DNA from: Chrysoperla carnea
Lineage: Eukaryota > Arthropoda > Insecta > Neuroptera > Chrysopidae
Assembly: GCF_905475395.1 (NCBI RefSeq)
Contig: NC_058342.1
Location: 28,740,640 to 28,804,639 of the forward strand
Length of the DNA: 64,000 bases
Reading direction: 5' to 3'
How positions within the stretch are numbered: the first letter of the stretch is position 1; each line of letters begins with the position of its first letter. The position numbers were made by a program, and so were the translations under genes. The notes below the pieces were generated by a model. The model saw nothing but the letters and a program-made list of their open reading frames with translations. It ran no database searches and was not told the DNA's origin. Shown in pieces: positions 1 to 13,139 of the stretch.

Positions 1-1366
1 CTTCGAGAAAGGAGACTTCAGTATTGAATAGGAAATATGCTCACCAAGGTATATCTTTCTATTGGTTCACATGGGCCCAGCGTCATTAAATTTATACGTA
101 AGGCAAAACAAGAGCTTAAGGGGGTCATAACCTGTGGCTTGAACAAATTTAACAAATTTTCTGATTTAATTACACTTTTCAGCAAAGAATCCATTTGTAT
201 ATAAGTTCTAACAGTTTCTGATAATAATACGTAAAACGGAATGGTTTTCGTATAGAAAGAACATACAATTTTAGAAATGTTCCAGTTAAATCGGAGAAAA
301 AAAAGGCGCAATTTTTAAACATGAATCATGTGCGGCTTTAAAAAGGAAATATTTACTATACAAACTTTTTATTTCGTGGGTTTACGTTCGTCAGTGTATA
401 GACAAATTTACCAAAAAAAATAAAAAAATAAATAAGCTCAATTTTTGTTTGAAATTATTGCTCAAGAAATTTCATTTTCTCATTAAATTTTTTTCTCGAA
501 TTTTGCTTTGGTTCAAAATTTCAAAAATACATTTTAGTCCATTTAAAAATCAGTTGATAAAAAGTTGCGTTTAAGTTTAATTTTTAATCAGATCAAAATT
601 TTAGCAACTCGAATAATTGGATTCTTTAAGGCACTATTAATTCTTCGCATATATTTTTTACATAACTTTTCGATAATAGGGATTACAGATGATTCAAATG
701 AGTTCTAGAAAATAAAATTCAACCAACCATAAATTTTTGTTCGGGCCCTTCCAACCATAATACGATTTTTTTTTTTGCTACCAGAGTAACTACTTTCTAG
801 TAAGAATGATTTTGGTAACTTTTTCATTAAAAACCTACAATCTATGAGGAAAAATGAAAATTCGTTGTCAAAAACCCTCAACATCTTTTAGAAGACACAA
901 AGGTTGGTCAGAAGTCAAAGTAGAATCTATCAAAGTATCTACCTAATATAAAATTACGGGGCCTATGTTAAGTCTTTAAATTTTATCTCGAAACAATTTT
1001 GTGCCCCTGGGATGTAGCTCAGTTTGCCCTGTAGTTAAGGCCTCAAGCCTCACTATTATATCAAACAAGCAAAAATATATGTATCTCGAGATATTCCTCG
1101 AAAAGTTAGTAATGTCTTGAAAATGGGGTCTTCGAGTTGTGAAAACACTTCGAGACAACCTCTCGAAAAGAATGAAAGAAATGGATTTATTTGGAAGCCT
1201 GGAATATTTCGTGCTATTTCAAACCCATAATTAAATTGGGACGCAATTATTTACAACTGATTTACAGTCAAAATCGGTTATAATGAAATTGAAAGGGCCC
1301 TAATAATTATAGTCGTTATAAGCGATATGTGTAAAAAAAAAAGCTGATAAGAGGGACATAATTTGT

Positions 1367-1600
1367 GATTCTTTCATTAGAATCATCGTTCTCTGAGGAA
1401 AAATTAAAGTCTGCTCGACGCAGGACAAGTTGGAACATCAAAAAGTCAGGTCGGAGCGCTCTAACCCGTTCTTTTTTTTTGAATCTATTGCCTTTTTGAG
1501 TCTCTTTCATTAAATCATCATTTTCTGAGGAAAAATGAAAGTCTATTCGACGAAGGTAAAGAATGAACATTAAAAATTCGGGTTATTGTAAGATTGGAGC
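1367..1600. repeat. Tandem duplication, about 133-bp unit
   Basis: Two diverged direct copies start near 1369 and 1502. Both contain a CTTTCATTA segment, then TCTGAGGAAAAAT, then an AAAGTCT..TCGACG block and a GAACAT segment. The copies are clearly related but carry many substitutions, so the duplication is old. It has no coding content. Confidence 0.6.
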
Positions 1601-1747
1601 TCCGACTCTATCCTTTGAAATTCCAGCTTGTCTTTTGACGACCGTGACTTTTTTAGATAACTAATTCGAATGATGGTTAGTCGCTATAAGCGATATGTCA
1701 TTTTATTCGATGTTGTTATAGACGATAAAACTCAAGTTATTTACTAA

Positions 1748-1870
1748 TTCGTGACGTTTCGAATTTATTTAAGTCTTCATCAGGCTCAATAAACGAAATA
1801 TAAAAACACAATTGTTTTATAAAGACTGATGAAGAATTAAATCAATTCGAAACGTTGGTATTTATATTTG
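1748..1870. repeat. Inverted repeat with 30-bp arms
   Basis: The left arm near 1757 contains ACGTTTCGAATTTATTTAAG followed by TCTTCATCAG. The right arm near 1826-1855 is its imperfect reverse complement (CTGATGAAGAATTAAATCAA then TTCGAAACGT). The loop is about 45 bp. The size and structure fit the remnant of a small fold-back element. Confidence 0.6.
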
Positions 1871-3126
1871 GATTCAGTTTGCCAACTGACTAAAAATCGA
1901 CGTTATAAGTAATTTTAACCGATTTTGACTTCATTTAATTTAAAAAATGAAACGAACAAAAAAACTATTGCCAAATATTGTTAATATTAAAAAGATTACT
2001 AATAAATAATAATTAAAAATTAAATTAATTAATAACTAATTAAAAAATAATTAAATAATGCTTTTTATGAAAAAAATAAAAACAAAAAAATAAATAATAT
2101 TTTTCCAAAAATTAAAAAAAAAAATGAATACAAATTGTTTAATCAATTTTTTTAGAACCAAAGTATAATTGTACTTAAAAAAAATTGTAATATTTTCGAA
2201 GAAAAATTCCATACAGATAATATAAATAGAGATAATATAAATAGATACAAACAAAGCGCAGATCCTGAAAGGGGCAACCGGGTCAGCCCTGTTCAAATTA
2301 TAAGAAAGTCAACTGTAACTAACAAAATTTTCAAATTTGCTCGAGTTCTTTGACGTCAACGCAAAATCCATCTCCTCATGGCAAGAGCTGGACAGTGTCA
2401 GTCTCAGGCGTTCAGCATGCCTGCCGCGCAGCCAGTACCCTAAGTATAACAAAGCTATCTGAATTGGGATTTTTTTATAACTGACTTTACTGAAGTGATT
2501 CAGTAAAGAATCTGTAAAGAGAAAAACTTTCTGTAAAGCATGGAATTTTGTGAAATTTAAAAAACAAAACGTTTTAAAATAAACGTGAGAGAATCTCTCT
2601 GTACAACCGTTCTGAAGGGTTAAAACTTTGATATGTCTTTTTGTAATATCTGTATGGAAAAAAACCTGACAACATAAAAACTTGTTCATAAAGAAATGTA
2701 CACCGATCCAAATGATCTTCCCCTCTCACTTCTCCCGTATACAAATGAATCTATTTTCGACGTAGCTCATAAATTTCAATAAATTCGCATACAATTTTTC
2801 TATTAAAAATATAAAAATAACGAGCAACTTTTTAACTATCATTTTAAACAAAAAAAATTGAAACAAATTGCAATGGAAACTAAATCGGGATTTATGTCAA
2901 TTATCTGTGCCAATTTAATAGATTTCTTGTCGAAAAAATCGGTAACATTATACGAATTAAAATACAATAAATCGTATACGGGACTAATTTCAAAATTCGA
3001 TAGAGAAAAAATCTAATAACTGCCTTAAACTGTCCAATGTTTTGGACGGATAACTATTTATATTTGCATGGTAGCTACATTTTAAAGAATATCTGAAAAT
3101 ACAAAACAATCGCCGGGGTAATTTTT

Positions 3127-3345
3127 TTAGGTAAGAGTGGCTGTCCTGAGGTTGGACACACTTCCACCAATAGGTCCGTTCCGATATCGAAAATAGCTTC
3201 TATAATAGAATTTTCCATGAAAATAGCTGCATCCAGAGAGCTACAACTTTCGGAAGTTGGGGATTTCTTCGCCCTGAGAGTAATTGGGGAATCCGGATAA
3301 AATCCAGAGAGGGTTCAACGTTGCACTTTCAATTTAAACCAAGAC
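3127..3345 (+). repeat. GGCTGTCC repeat family, copy 1
   Basis: The segment begins GTGGCTGTCCTGAGGTTGG and continues through a GGACACACTT block, a GGTCCGTTCCGATA block and a CCATGAAAATAGCTGCAT block. The same order of blocks recurs near 4745 and 20455. The design resembles SINE-like dispersed repeats of other insects, but I see no convincing Pol III promoter here, so its class is open. Confidence 0.55.
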
Positions 3346-4740
3346 TAATTTGACGTGTTTCTCCGGTGCCCCTAGGTAATTCGAAAATCAGATGGCATCT
3401 TTTTTTTTAGTTAGTCTTTGTAAATCACCTTGGCACCACCTTGTGCCCGGCTCTTCTCAAAATAATTTGACCTTTCCACCCTTTTTCCTTTTTTTAGTAT
3501 TCGTAAATCAACTTGGTGCAACCTTGTGTGCGACCTTTCTTATAAAAATGTGTGTCCCCTTGTAGCCACTCTTTTCGTACAAATTTGAATTTTCCCCGAG
3601 GCCCCTAATCGATGTTGGGCCTCTGAGAACTTGCCTAATCCGTCTAATGGGTTAATTCGTCACTGTGTATGAGTTTGAGAACAACTGGGTAATTTGTGGC
3701 TACCATGTTCTACGAAAAATAATACTCAAAATACTTGCCATTAAATATAAATAAGATTGAAAGGTTCTTAAAATTTTTAAGGACCCCCATTTTAAATTGT
3801 AAATTGAAAAGCTTTGATAGGTATTTATTGAAATTGAATATTATGTCAATGTATATTGAGTTTGTAAAATTCTTAGTGCCATATTTTATTTTTTTTAAAC
3901 GATTGAAACGAAGAGCTAAAATTAATTTGATAGTTAAAAAAAATTCAAATTCACAAAAGATGAACAAAATGGTTTTTTTGTAATTTTAATGAAAAGCGTA
4001 TTTTTACCAGAAAAATTGTAAAAAATTTACGAAAAATTATTGAAACAAGTGAAAAAAAAAGTGATTTGTTTTTTAGTTTTAAAATAATTATTGTTTTTCA
4101 ATTATTGTCTATTCTATGTAAGTTGAACACCCTATAAAATATTTCAGCTTATCTGAAATAGACTATATATATATATTATTATGTATAATTAATTTGAGCC
4201 ATGAGTCTTTTAAAAAAAGTTTAAGAACATCACGTGTTTTTTTTTTAATGAAAAAAAGGAAAAACTTTAAGAAAATTAATATATATATATATTATTATAT
4301 TTAATTTTTAGTTTATTTATTTTCTAGATTTTGTGTTGAACATTTTTTGTTGAATATTTTTATTAAAAAATTTAAAAGTAGATTTAAAAAAAAATTTTTA
4401 TATGTATTATAAAATAATCAAAATGATGTAAATATAAAAAAATTTCTTGAAAACAATTTTTTTTTGGAGTTTTTCATTTCCTTTGAAATATACGAAAGTT
4501 ATCCTCAAAAAATTTTTAGTCATCCTCAAAAATATAAATGTATGCACTGTATCGAAAGTCAGCAGAGAGAGTTGTGGGTAGTATTATCTATCGCTCTTTA
4601 AGTACGATCTGTGAGATTTAAAGTTTTTCTTTGTAAATAAAAAAATTATTTAAAAAACCAAAAAACCCTCAGAGGCTCAAGGACAGAGAAAGTGGAGATG
4701 CGCTACATTACGAAGCGCAAGCGTAATACCATTAGCTTAG

Positions 4741-4992
4741 TTCTGTTCGATTGGGTTACAGTGGCTGTCCTGGATTGGGACGGACTTAAACCATAGCATC
4801 TGTTGTGAAACCGAAAAAGGGTTGTACCATCCCCGGCAACTATTCCATGAACCATTTGGAGCTGTTTAAGAACAGTAGGAGTGCTTATACGTCAAGGGAC
4901 TTCAAATCGGAGAGGTCGTCAAAGATAGGTTAGCTCAAGTAAGTTCATCATCTCATGGCAAGAGTTGGACAGTGACAGTGAAGATGAGATAT
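4741..4992 (+). repeat. GGCTGTCC repeat family, copy 2
   Basis: GTGGCTGTCCTGGATTGG matches the start of the copy at 3127. Later blocks (TTGTGAAACCGAAAA, CCATGAACCATTTGGAGCTG) align with it. The 3' part, CTCATGGCAAGAGTTGGACAG, also occurs alone near 2377 as a fragment (CTCATGGCAAGAGCTGGACAG). The copy is diverged and non-coding. Confidence 0.55.
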
Positions 4993-7039
4993 CGTTTTTT
5001 CCCCCTCTCCACTGTGGCAGCTCCTTGCATGTGTAAGTAAAAATATACAAATACAACAAGGAAGGCGGCTAAAAGAAGATAATTTGGTGCTACAAATTTT
5101 AAAAAAAAATTTTCTTATTTTTAGTTAGGTATCTCGAAAACTACAAATTTTTTACCTCTATGGCCATTTTATTTTTACGGTCAAGACAATGCAGCCATAA
5201 CAATTCAGTTTATAGAAAAAATACGTCACACTACAAGTGGTTGTCTATTAAATAGCATAGGCAATTTATATTACATATATGTAAACTTGTGTATTACTCG
5301 AGATGTTGAGTTTTTAATTTCTTTGTAACAGGTTGGAATTATCCATCAAAGCAGTCGAATATCTGTGTATTGGAAATCACATACAAAATTCAAAAACATT
5401 TCCCCTTTTTCAACGAATTTCTTATTAAGAAAATCAAGGTATTGTATATTAACATATAACATAACATATCATAATGATGCCCTCTATTGCCGTGTAAAAG
5501 GTACAAAAATTGAACAATCAAAACGTTCTTCATCCAGCCTATAACAATGTGGGAAAAATTTTTCTAATAAATAGAGCAGATTTTTCGAAAAAAATGCTGA
5601 AAAAGTTTTTTTTTCTTTTTTGAAAGCGATTGCTCCCATAAAAATTATAATTATTAAAATTAACCAGCGATGGCTGACTATTTTTTGGTTTGTGTCTAGA
5701 CTGATAATAGCTTAATATTATGATAGATGGAAATACTAACCATGTTCTCAATGAAAATATATTTGTCACCAAAATTATAAATAAAAGTTTTTGATCAAAG
5801 CCATTCAATAATCTTCAAAATTAATTACAAAATTTTAGTCGAAAAAAGCGATTTTTTTTTAACTCCGACATCTCGAAATTGGCGAGGTTAGATGAAAATT
5901 GATACAAGACAAAAATTGTGTATAAATGTCCATAATATAAGATCAAAACCGTTAGTTTTGTCACTATCAAACTTTTATCAACATAACAATTTTTTTAACG
6001 CTTGTATCGGCTTGTACAACGGCGAGGTTTCAAAGAGAAATATTTCAAAGGATAAAAACTGCTTAGAATAGTTCAAAGGACAAAAAATACTTCTTATAGA
6101 ATGTTTATAACTTTTGAGCCATATTTTCAAAAAGCTGTAAAATTCACACTTTCGAATGATTTGTGCCATTTATCAATCGGGTCATTTTCACGAGGATACA
6201 GGTGTTTGAAATTACGTCATTTTTTCTGTATGGGCGAAATTTTTTACCGTAAGGAATATGTTTTTTAAATTTCAACTAAAAATTGTGTATTCCGGTAAAA
6301 GCGGGACGTTTGAAAAAAATATTTTACAAGTCTAATTTATTTTAAAACGCAAAAGTACGTGGAATTAATAAATATTTTAATTTAATATTTATTAATAATA
6401 ATTAACAATATCAACAATGTATTCAAATTGCATGATGTATCATATTCTATTCATAATAACATCAATAATACGAGAATGCACTGATACCAAACTGATAAAA
6501 TTACAAAATAAAGGTTTGATTAGATTACATTATCGTGGTTTCTTTTCTAATTCTGTCAATATATTTCTAATTTTGTTCTTAACTAGCCGATGCCCGTCAC
6601 TTCGTACGCAAATATCAAAAACACTGCATGATAATTATTCCATATAAATTTATCAACCCGTTTTGCATCTTTAGGGTCCGATAAAATTTGCGGATCCGAT
6701 ATCGGTTTTCGATCAAAATTTGCTTATCGTTTCAAAGCATGTACATCCCAAAAAACATGTCGATAAATATACTTTTTTTTTCCTTAGAGAAACTTTTCTG
6801 CGGTTCTAAAACGAATTTTAAAACAAAATTTTTGTTGTAAAAAAAAATATAGATATACCCTTTTACACCCTTAAAACTATGAGAGTGCGTTGATGTGATA
6901 TTAGAAACAATAAACCTATAATTCGAAGCTCCCCACAAATTGGCCACCTTCAATAGGTGTAGATCAGAATCTACATCCAACTTGGTTCTTCCGGTGTAAT
7001 ATACAGATAATATATAATAGAAAGATAAGTTGATTTGTA

Positions 7040-7390
7040 AAGTTTGTCGTGATCAGCGACCCGAAAACTCTCGAGTATTCTTTTTTGGCCCATTTTGTTC
7101 AATATTTATAGAATATTGCTGTTTTGGATCAGCGGAGAATGAATTACCTCAGGGGAGGGGGTTTATCCAAAAGATATCGGAATTGTAATCAGTGATCCTA
7201 AAAACTCAACGAGAATACATTTTCTCCCATTTTGTTGAATATTTACAGAATGTTGCTGTTTTTGACCGAGGGGTAAATTACCCCATTAGAAGGGGGAGGG
7301 GAGAAGTATATCAACTTTCTGACTTCGGAATCGTCATCAGCGCCTCCGAAAATCCCCATTTCTGGCCAGTTTCGTTAAGTATTTTCGAAG
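7040..7390. repeat. Tandem repeat, 140-bp unit, 2.5 copies
   Basis: Three diverged units begin near 7047 (GATCAGCGACCCGAAAACTC), 7186 (AATCAGTGATCCTAAAAACTC-like) and 7333 (CATCAGCGCCTCCGAAAATC). The first two continue into a shared CCCATTTTGTT..ATATTTA.AGAAT.TTGCTGTTTT segment and a GGGGGAGG-type purine block. A short open frame over it is a by-product of the repeat. Confidence 0.6.
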
Positions 7391-7547
7391 CTTTAAAATT
7401 TTCAAAATTCACTTCAGAAATGGATTCTAATAATTGACCTATTTGGCCAATATCATTGGCAAAACTTTCTAGCCGTACCAAGATTTTCATAAACTTTACA
7501 TACTATATTCAAAAGTATAAAATATAATTATCGAAAATAAGATACTC

Positions 7548-7690
7548 AAAAATAGGTTATTATAAAGTGTAGTTGACAATCCTACTCCTACGCCACATTT
7601 TGTAAATAAAATAAACCATACTTCGAATCGAAAATAGGATAGTTATTATAAAGTATAGTTGACAATCCTACTCCTACGCTACATTTTGTC
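7548..7690. repeat. Tandem duplication, about 87-bp unit
   Basis: A block reading GTTGACAATCCTACTCCTAC, then GC(C/T)ACATTTTGT, occurs twice, starting near 7573 and 7658. Each is preceded by TTATTATAAAGT(G/A)TA. The units differ at only a few positions, so this duplication is younger than others in the region. Confidence 0.7.
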
Positions 7691-8360
7691 ACAATATATA
7701 AAATAAATTTCATAAATTTGACGAATAGAAGTAAAATATTTCCGCTGATATAAAATTTTTAAAAATAAATATATCATGAACAATTTTTCAATAATAACGT
7801 TTTTCCAGTTATATTTAGATTCGTCCTCCACAAGAGGCTGTTTTTATTTTCCCTTGGAAATATTCATTATATTTAATTTTCTAAAAGATAGGCAATTATA
7901 TATACTTGAATGTATTTATATAGTCTAGAAATAGAAAATATGAAGGTTGAAATAAATCTATGAGACGGAAATTATAAATATGTTTTCTCATCTCCACAGA
8001 AATATTCAATAGAGATGGAAGTTTCGTGTTTGGTAGGAGGGGGGGTTCAAGGTATTGGTTTATTATGACTTATTTCCTATTATTTCGATTTGATTACATT
8101 AAAAGTGTTCAAAGGGGGTTAGCTATTTTTTGAGAAATCTTATTTTACCCCTTCCATCCCTTTTAATATTATCAGATGGTGTTGATATCAAGTTGAGCAT
8201 TAAAGATCAACAACTAGAAGCTACATTCCAATTTTCAACTTTCTATTTATATTAGTTTTGGCAAATAAATCGAAAAAAAAAAATATTGAATTCAAGAAAG
8301 CAAAACTGTGATTTATTTGCGATGACTTTACTAATTGGCATTACGGTTTTTATTAGGGTA

Positions 8361-8521
8361 GTTCTACAAACTAAGTATTTTTCGACGTCTGTTTCAGGTA
8401 AAATGTATTACAGACTAATTCATCTGAATAACATACTGTTATTTTCACTTATTTCTAGATCAATTTCTAGTTCTAGATCAATAAAAATTGTTTAGTAAAA
8501 TTTTTACTTAGTTTGTAGAAC
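8361..8521. mobile_element. Small TIR element (GTTCTACAAACTAAG family)
   Basis: GTTCTACAAACTAAGTA at 8361 is mirrored by TACTTAGTTTGTAGAAC at 8505-8521. The 161-bp element has no coding capacity, so it is a MITE-type element. The same termini bound a larger copy at 14051-14846, and a one-ended remnant lies at 53343-53385. Confidence 0.65.
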
Positions 8522-10557
8522 AATCTATATAGAAACAGAAGGCTAATTAGGTCGGCTTTGCTTTATCCGTTTTTCAGCGAAGAGTACACATAGGAAAACT
8601 GTCTTTAACTGTATACAATTCGGCAGATAAAATATATTATCAAATATTATCATGATTCATACTATATGAAATACATAAACTTTAAAAGATTATTATCTTG
8701 GATGAGCCCTTTCAGATAATTATTTTCAATCAGTTCAAGTTTATCACATCCACTTTATGGAAAAATTAAATAAAAATGATAATCTACAGAGTGGCTCCAA
8801 TTATATATACACTAGTGTCATCGTATTAGTATCTTGTGATTTTTTCGTAAAATTCACCCTTTCAAGACATTAACAGTTTAATGTTTGGAAAAACTATATA
8901 AAAACATTTTCGAAGCTGAAAAAATATGGTAAAAAAATTAAATTTTTGAGCTAACCAAAATCCTAAAATAATCTTTGAACATCTCTCTTATAGATTACTT
9001 CATCCTAAAGTCTCAATTTTCAGTCAAATCACGAGAGGCCTTTTCACGTAAAATAACTCAAAAAATTTGTTTATATATCATGAATAAGAATGCAAGCTTT
9101 TTCGAACGGTCCTTTGATTTAGCAGACGGAAATTTAGCAGGAAAATTTATGATATGAAATTCGTTCAGGATTAGCTAAGCTACTGATGCTATAGGTCCAG
9201 TGCTCGAATACCGGATTATTAGTTGTATGTTGGATAAAATTATATAAACCAAATTTTTCTTCCACATAACTGTAAATTTCTAAAAACTTAATGTTTTAAA
9301 TAAATAATTTCTTAAATAGTTTTTGATATTTGATAATACTTATTCATTTCTGTACTAATAAATAATAAACAGAATGAACTTTGACACTACTATAATATAG
9401 AAATAATATGGGATTGAGTATGTAAGAACCGGTGAGCGAATATTATCTTCAAGGCATTCATTCATGGACAAAAATTGACTCGGAGAAAAATCGAATTACA
9501 TTCAAGTCTCACTAAAGTCTTGTTTTCTCTTCATTTAATATTTCTTCCATAGTAAAATTTTCACAAAAAGGTTCGAAAGAGACTGGGAGGGGTTGTAAAT
9601 TTGTCACATCCAAAATACACTACTATAACAACTTTTTTTAGAAGGTTCTTTCGTGGAAAACTAAATTTGTGTCCAAATATTAAATTTTCTTACAAATATT
9701 TAAAAATTGTTTGTTTATGAGCTAAGTAACATTAAAAATTTACTTCAGTACATTACAAGTGAAAATAAACAATTCACTGAGTTAATTGTTAAAGTATCCT
9801 GGATAGACATTGTTGAATGGTATGGCATGCATTATTTTTATTAGCTAAAAAAAACGAGAGATGTCGTGGGACTTCCGGTAGAAACTATATTGCTTTTGCA
9901 CTTTATTTACAAAATATTTTTTTGAAAATTTAAGGTATTCACTGTAGAAGTCAAATTAAAAGAATTTAATTTTATAGCTACTTTTAGTTTTTACTGTATT
10001 AATTAATTGTAGTATTAAAAAAGACATACTTCTGACTAAATAGTAGTTAACCCAATATGTGCGTACATTATGTTTGGTTTGATCAAGATATTTATTATGA
10101 TATAACATAAAAATTTCATTGTATTTACTTTAATATTAGCTTTAGCTTCTGATAATTTTCACAACTCATAATTGACAGGTATCAACAAATTTTTGCATTT
10201 TATCTTCAATTCATGGCCAGCTGAATTGATTGAAAAAGTTTTAGCTTCTTAGGTAGCCTACATGTCGGTTTTTGGTGTCGTTTTTATTGCACTTTTTTGG
10301 TTTAACCTCTCAACGTGCGATAAGGAATATTGTTCCAAAAAGTCTGAAAATACATAGTAGGAAAAACTTTCGTCAACACTTGAACTTCGATCGACTATGA
10401 AAATAAATAACGATTGTACTTTCTGATTGAAATTGGTATTTAAAAAGTCGAAGAAATTGTTTATTAACTATTTAACACTCATTTCCGATATGTGCCTTTA
10501 TTTATAGTTATGATAGCAAAGAGGGAGAAATATTGCCTCTAAAGCAGAAGTGATTTA

Positions 10558-10600
10558 AATATAAAGTCTTATGAAGTAAATCATTTCTACTTACAGTGCA
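10558..10600 (+). promoter_or_regulatory. Candidate core promoter of spermidine synthase
   Basis: A TATAAAG box at 10560-10566 lies about 30 bp upstream of TTACAGTGC (10591-10599), which partly resembles an arthropod initiator (TCAGT). The start codon follows about 45 bp later at 10642. The spacing fits a TATA/Inr promoter, but the region is AT-rich and a chance match is possible. Confidence 0.3.
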
Positions 10601-10641
10601 ATTGTTATTCTTGCAATCTGTCTTGTCTTGTGTCAACAATC

Positions 10642-13120
10642 ATGGATTTATGGGAAAAGGGTTGGTTTACTGAAGTGTCTGAATTATGGCCAAATCAACG
10701 AGCATCATTTAAAGTGGAAAAAATTTTGGCTCACGAAAAATCGAAATATCAGGATATACTTATTTTTAAAACGTTTGTAATTTTATTTTTTTTTATAATT
10801 TTTATCTTATTGACCATGAAATGTTTTAAATTGTTATCAAAACTAATAAAAAACTTAAGTTAATAATCCATGATTTAAACTATTGTTTTGGATTTTGGAA
10901 ATATACTGGAAACAGTTTTGGATCCGTATGTATGTTGATATGGGGAGCCGAATGAAACTACTCGATTTTTGAGAGGTGGCAATCCTAATTTTTTTACTAT
11001 AAACACACTGTTTTTTGTGGAAATGTTCAAGAAAAAAAAGTTCATATTATCGCATAGTGTTTCAGATTGAAATATTTTCGTAAAAATATGCATTCAAAAT
11101 TCATATCTCGAAAATTACTATTCGTTTCATTTGGATTTTATTAGCTCATTTTAAATTTCCTTTGATTTATTTATCGGACGAATTCAGAGATGTTGAAAAA
11201 TTTTAAGTGTTCAAATTTGAGCATGAAGTGATGAATTTTCCACGTGGATAGATATAACATTTTCACAAACGTGTAAAATTTATGTTTTTGAGCGGGATAT
11301 TATTAAATATAAATTATTTAAGCGGAGCAATTGTATACTCTGAAAGAGCATTTTAGGAGCAATTTATTATCATATATACTTAAATTAATATTTGGCCCTA
11401 ACTTTTTATGGTTAATTTTAGACATATATTGTTGTTCATTTGTTTTTAGTCCATTATTTGAGTTGTTTCGCTCGATAGATGACCATAATACTTTATTAGT
11501 GTATAACTTACAAACACTTTTTTTACAGTGTAAGCCATGGACGAATGTTAGCCTTAGATGGAATTATTCAATGCTGTGAATTTGACGAGTTTTCTTACCA
11601 AGAAATGGTTTCATTTTTACCATTAAATTGTCATTTTTCACCCAAACGTGTTTTAATTGTTGGCGGTGGCGACGGAGGTAAGTTAGTTTAATTTATAGAC
11701 ATCAGGTAACAGAGTTTAATTCTTGGTTTTATGAAAATAGGTGTCGCTCGTGAAGTTTCTAAACACCCCTTGGTACAAACAATTGAACAGTGTGAGATAG
11801 ATGGCCGTGTTGTCGAATTATGTAAGGAGCATATGCCATTCATGGGCGTTGGTAAGTTAAACAAGAACTTATGGAAAGTATTCATAGATGGTTCTAAATG
11901 AAATACGCCGTAATGACCATCATGTACTATACAGTGATTAGTACCAGCAAATCTTTAAAATATGATATACAGTAATCTGATAAATCGGAACTGATAAAAT
12001 CAGAAAAATTGTGAAATCTGGTAAAATGAAAAAAATTATGGAAAATAAGTTATCGAAAACTAGTGATATTTACGAGAAATGTTCCAAATGTTTGTTTTTT
12101 TTTTAAGAAACATTTTTTACATTTAAACTTTTGTTCTATCTCTAACGGTTTACAAGATGAAATAAATCTTGCGTAAAATCGTGTAACTTGACAAAATAGA
12201 GAAATTTTGAAAAGGTGTACCACCGAAACTATCGGTCCTATAAAAGTCGTTCTTGTCTCAAATAGTTGCAAATTGAGCCTGCTTTAAAAATGAATACTAC
12301 AATTTTTGATAAAAAACCAGTCCTGCCGGGTCAAAATCGGTAACAAATTGAAATAAGGTCAACATTTTCGAGGTTTTTCTTATTTTCGACATGATTCGGT
12401 CGTTTGAAGTCGAAAACTTGAAAATCCTTTAAAAAAAATTAAGAATCTTCTTGAAAAACTGTTTGTTTCAGAATTTAACAACAATCAACAAATTTGCTTG
12501 GTTTAGCATGCCTATTAAATGCTTTTCTTTTTCAGGATTCAGCTCGCCAAAATTGGCACTGCATATTGAAGATGGGATTAAGTACATTGAGAACCATAAA
12601 AACGAATTTGATGTGATTATCACGGATTCATCAGATCCAGTTGGTCCAGCTGTTTGTTTATACACAGACGATTATTTTGCCAAATTAAAAGCAGCACTTA
12701 AACCAAAAGGCATTATTTGTTCACAGGGTGGAAATGCGTTCAATTATTCGCAGGAAGTAAGTTTTAAAATGAATTATCCACACGGGCCTGTCCGCGCTCC
12801 AAAACCGTAGAGATAGCAGATGTAATTATACCTATTTATCTTTTCTAATTGAAATTTGTTTGTAGATTCGTGAGTTAATCCAAGTTGCCAAACGTACATT
12901 TTCCAATGTAGCATATTCAACCACAAATGTTCCAACTTATCCAAGCGGTCAACTTGGATTCTTGTTGGCTACAAATGATAATACCGTAAATTTCGAGAAA
13001 CCATTAACTGTATTCAATGACAAGCAACGTGAAGAAATGAAATTGAGATATTACGATCAAAATGTGCATAATGCATCATTCCAATTACCTTTGTTCGTTA
13101 AGAAAACTTTAAATTTGTAA
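10642..13120 (+). CDS. SpdS: Spermidine synthase, five exons
   Basis: The enzyme transfers an aminopropyl group from decarboxylated S-adenosylmethionine to putrescine (EC 2.5.1.16) in the cytosol. Coding exons are 10642-10772, 11529-11677, 11741-11851, 12536-12756 and 12866-13120. All introns are GT-AG and in frame, giving 288 aa, the usual length for animal enzymes. The N-terminus [19 protein letters not shown] matches the family start, so the ATG at 10642 is preferred over an upstream GTG in the same frame. Visible motifs are LDGIIQC (53-59), DEFSYQEM (63-70), the nucleotide-binding VGGGDGG loop (88-94), EID (112-114), the catalytic DSSDPVGPA (161-169) and PTYPSG. Residues 59-62 read CCEF where most relatives have CTER, and the [10 protein letters not shown] stretch lacks the usual tryptophan. 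It looks intact. It lies convergent to the Pax gene. Confidence 0.96.
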
Positions 13121-13133
13121 AAAAATTTTATTA

Positions 13134-13139
13134 AATAAA
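13134..13139 (+). terminator. Polyadenylation signal AATAAA
   Basis: AATAAA lies 13 bp after the spermidine synthase stop codon, followed by an AT-rich, T-containing stretch. Position and sequence fit a short 3' UTR. Confidence 0.6.

Larger units (their letters stand above)
1..10557. other. Gene-free, repeat-rich intergenic region
   Basis: No open frame here shows recognisable protein similarity, and the long frames are AT-driven and low in complexity. The region holds tandem duplications, decayed copies of the GGCTGTCC repeat family and a small inverted-repeat element, each listed separately. Many poly-A and poly-T runs occur. I see no RNA gene. Host genes beyond the left edge cannot be excluded. 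Confidence 0.6.

Noticed and set aside
3735-3983. Overlapping 82- and 85-aa open frames on both strands
   Set aside because: Lys/Phe/Ile-rich frames in AT-rich DNA with no recognisable motif.
10630-10641. GTG start four codons upstream of the spermidine synthase ATG
   Set aside because: Animal nuclear genes rarely use GTG, and the ATG at 10642 gives the usual family N-terminus.
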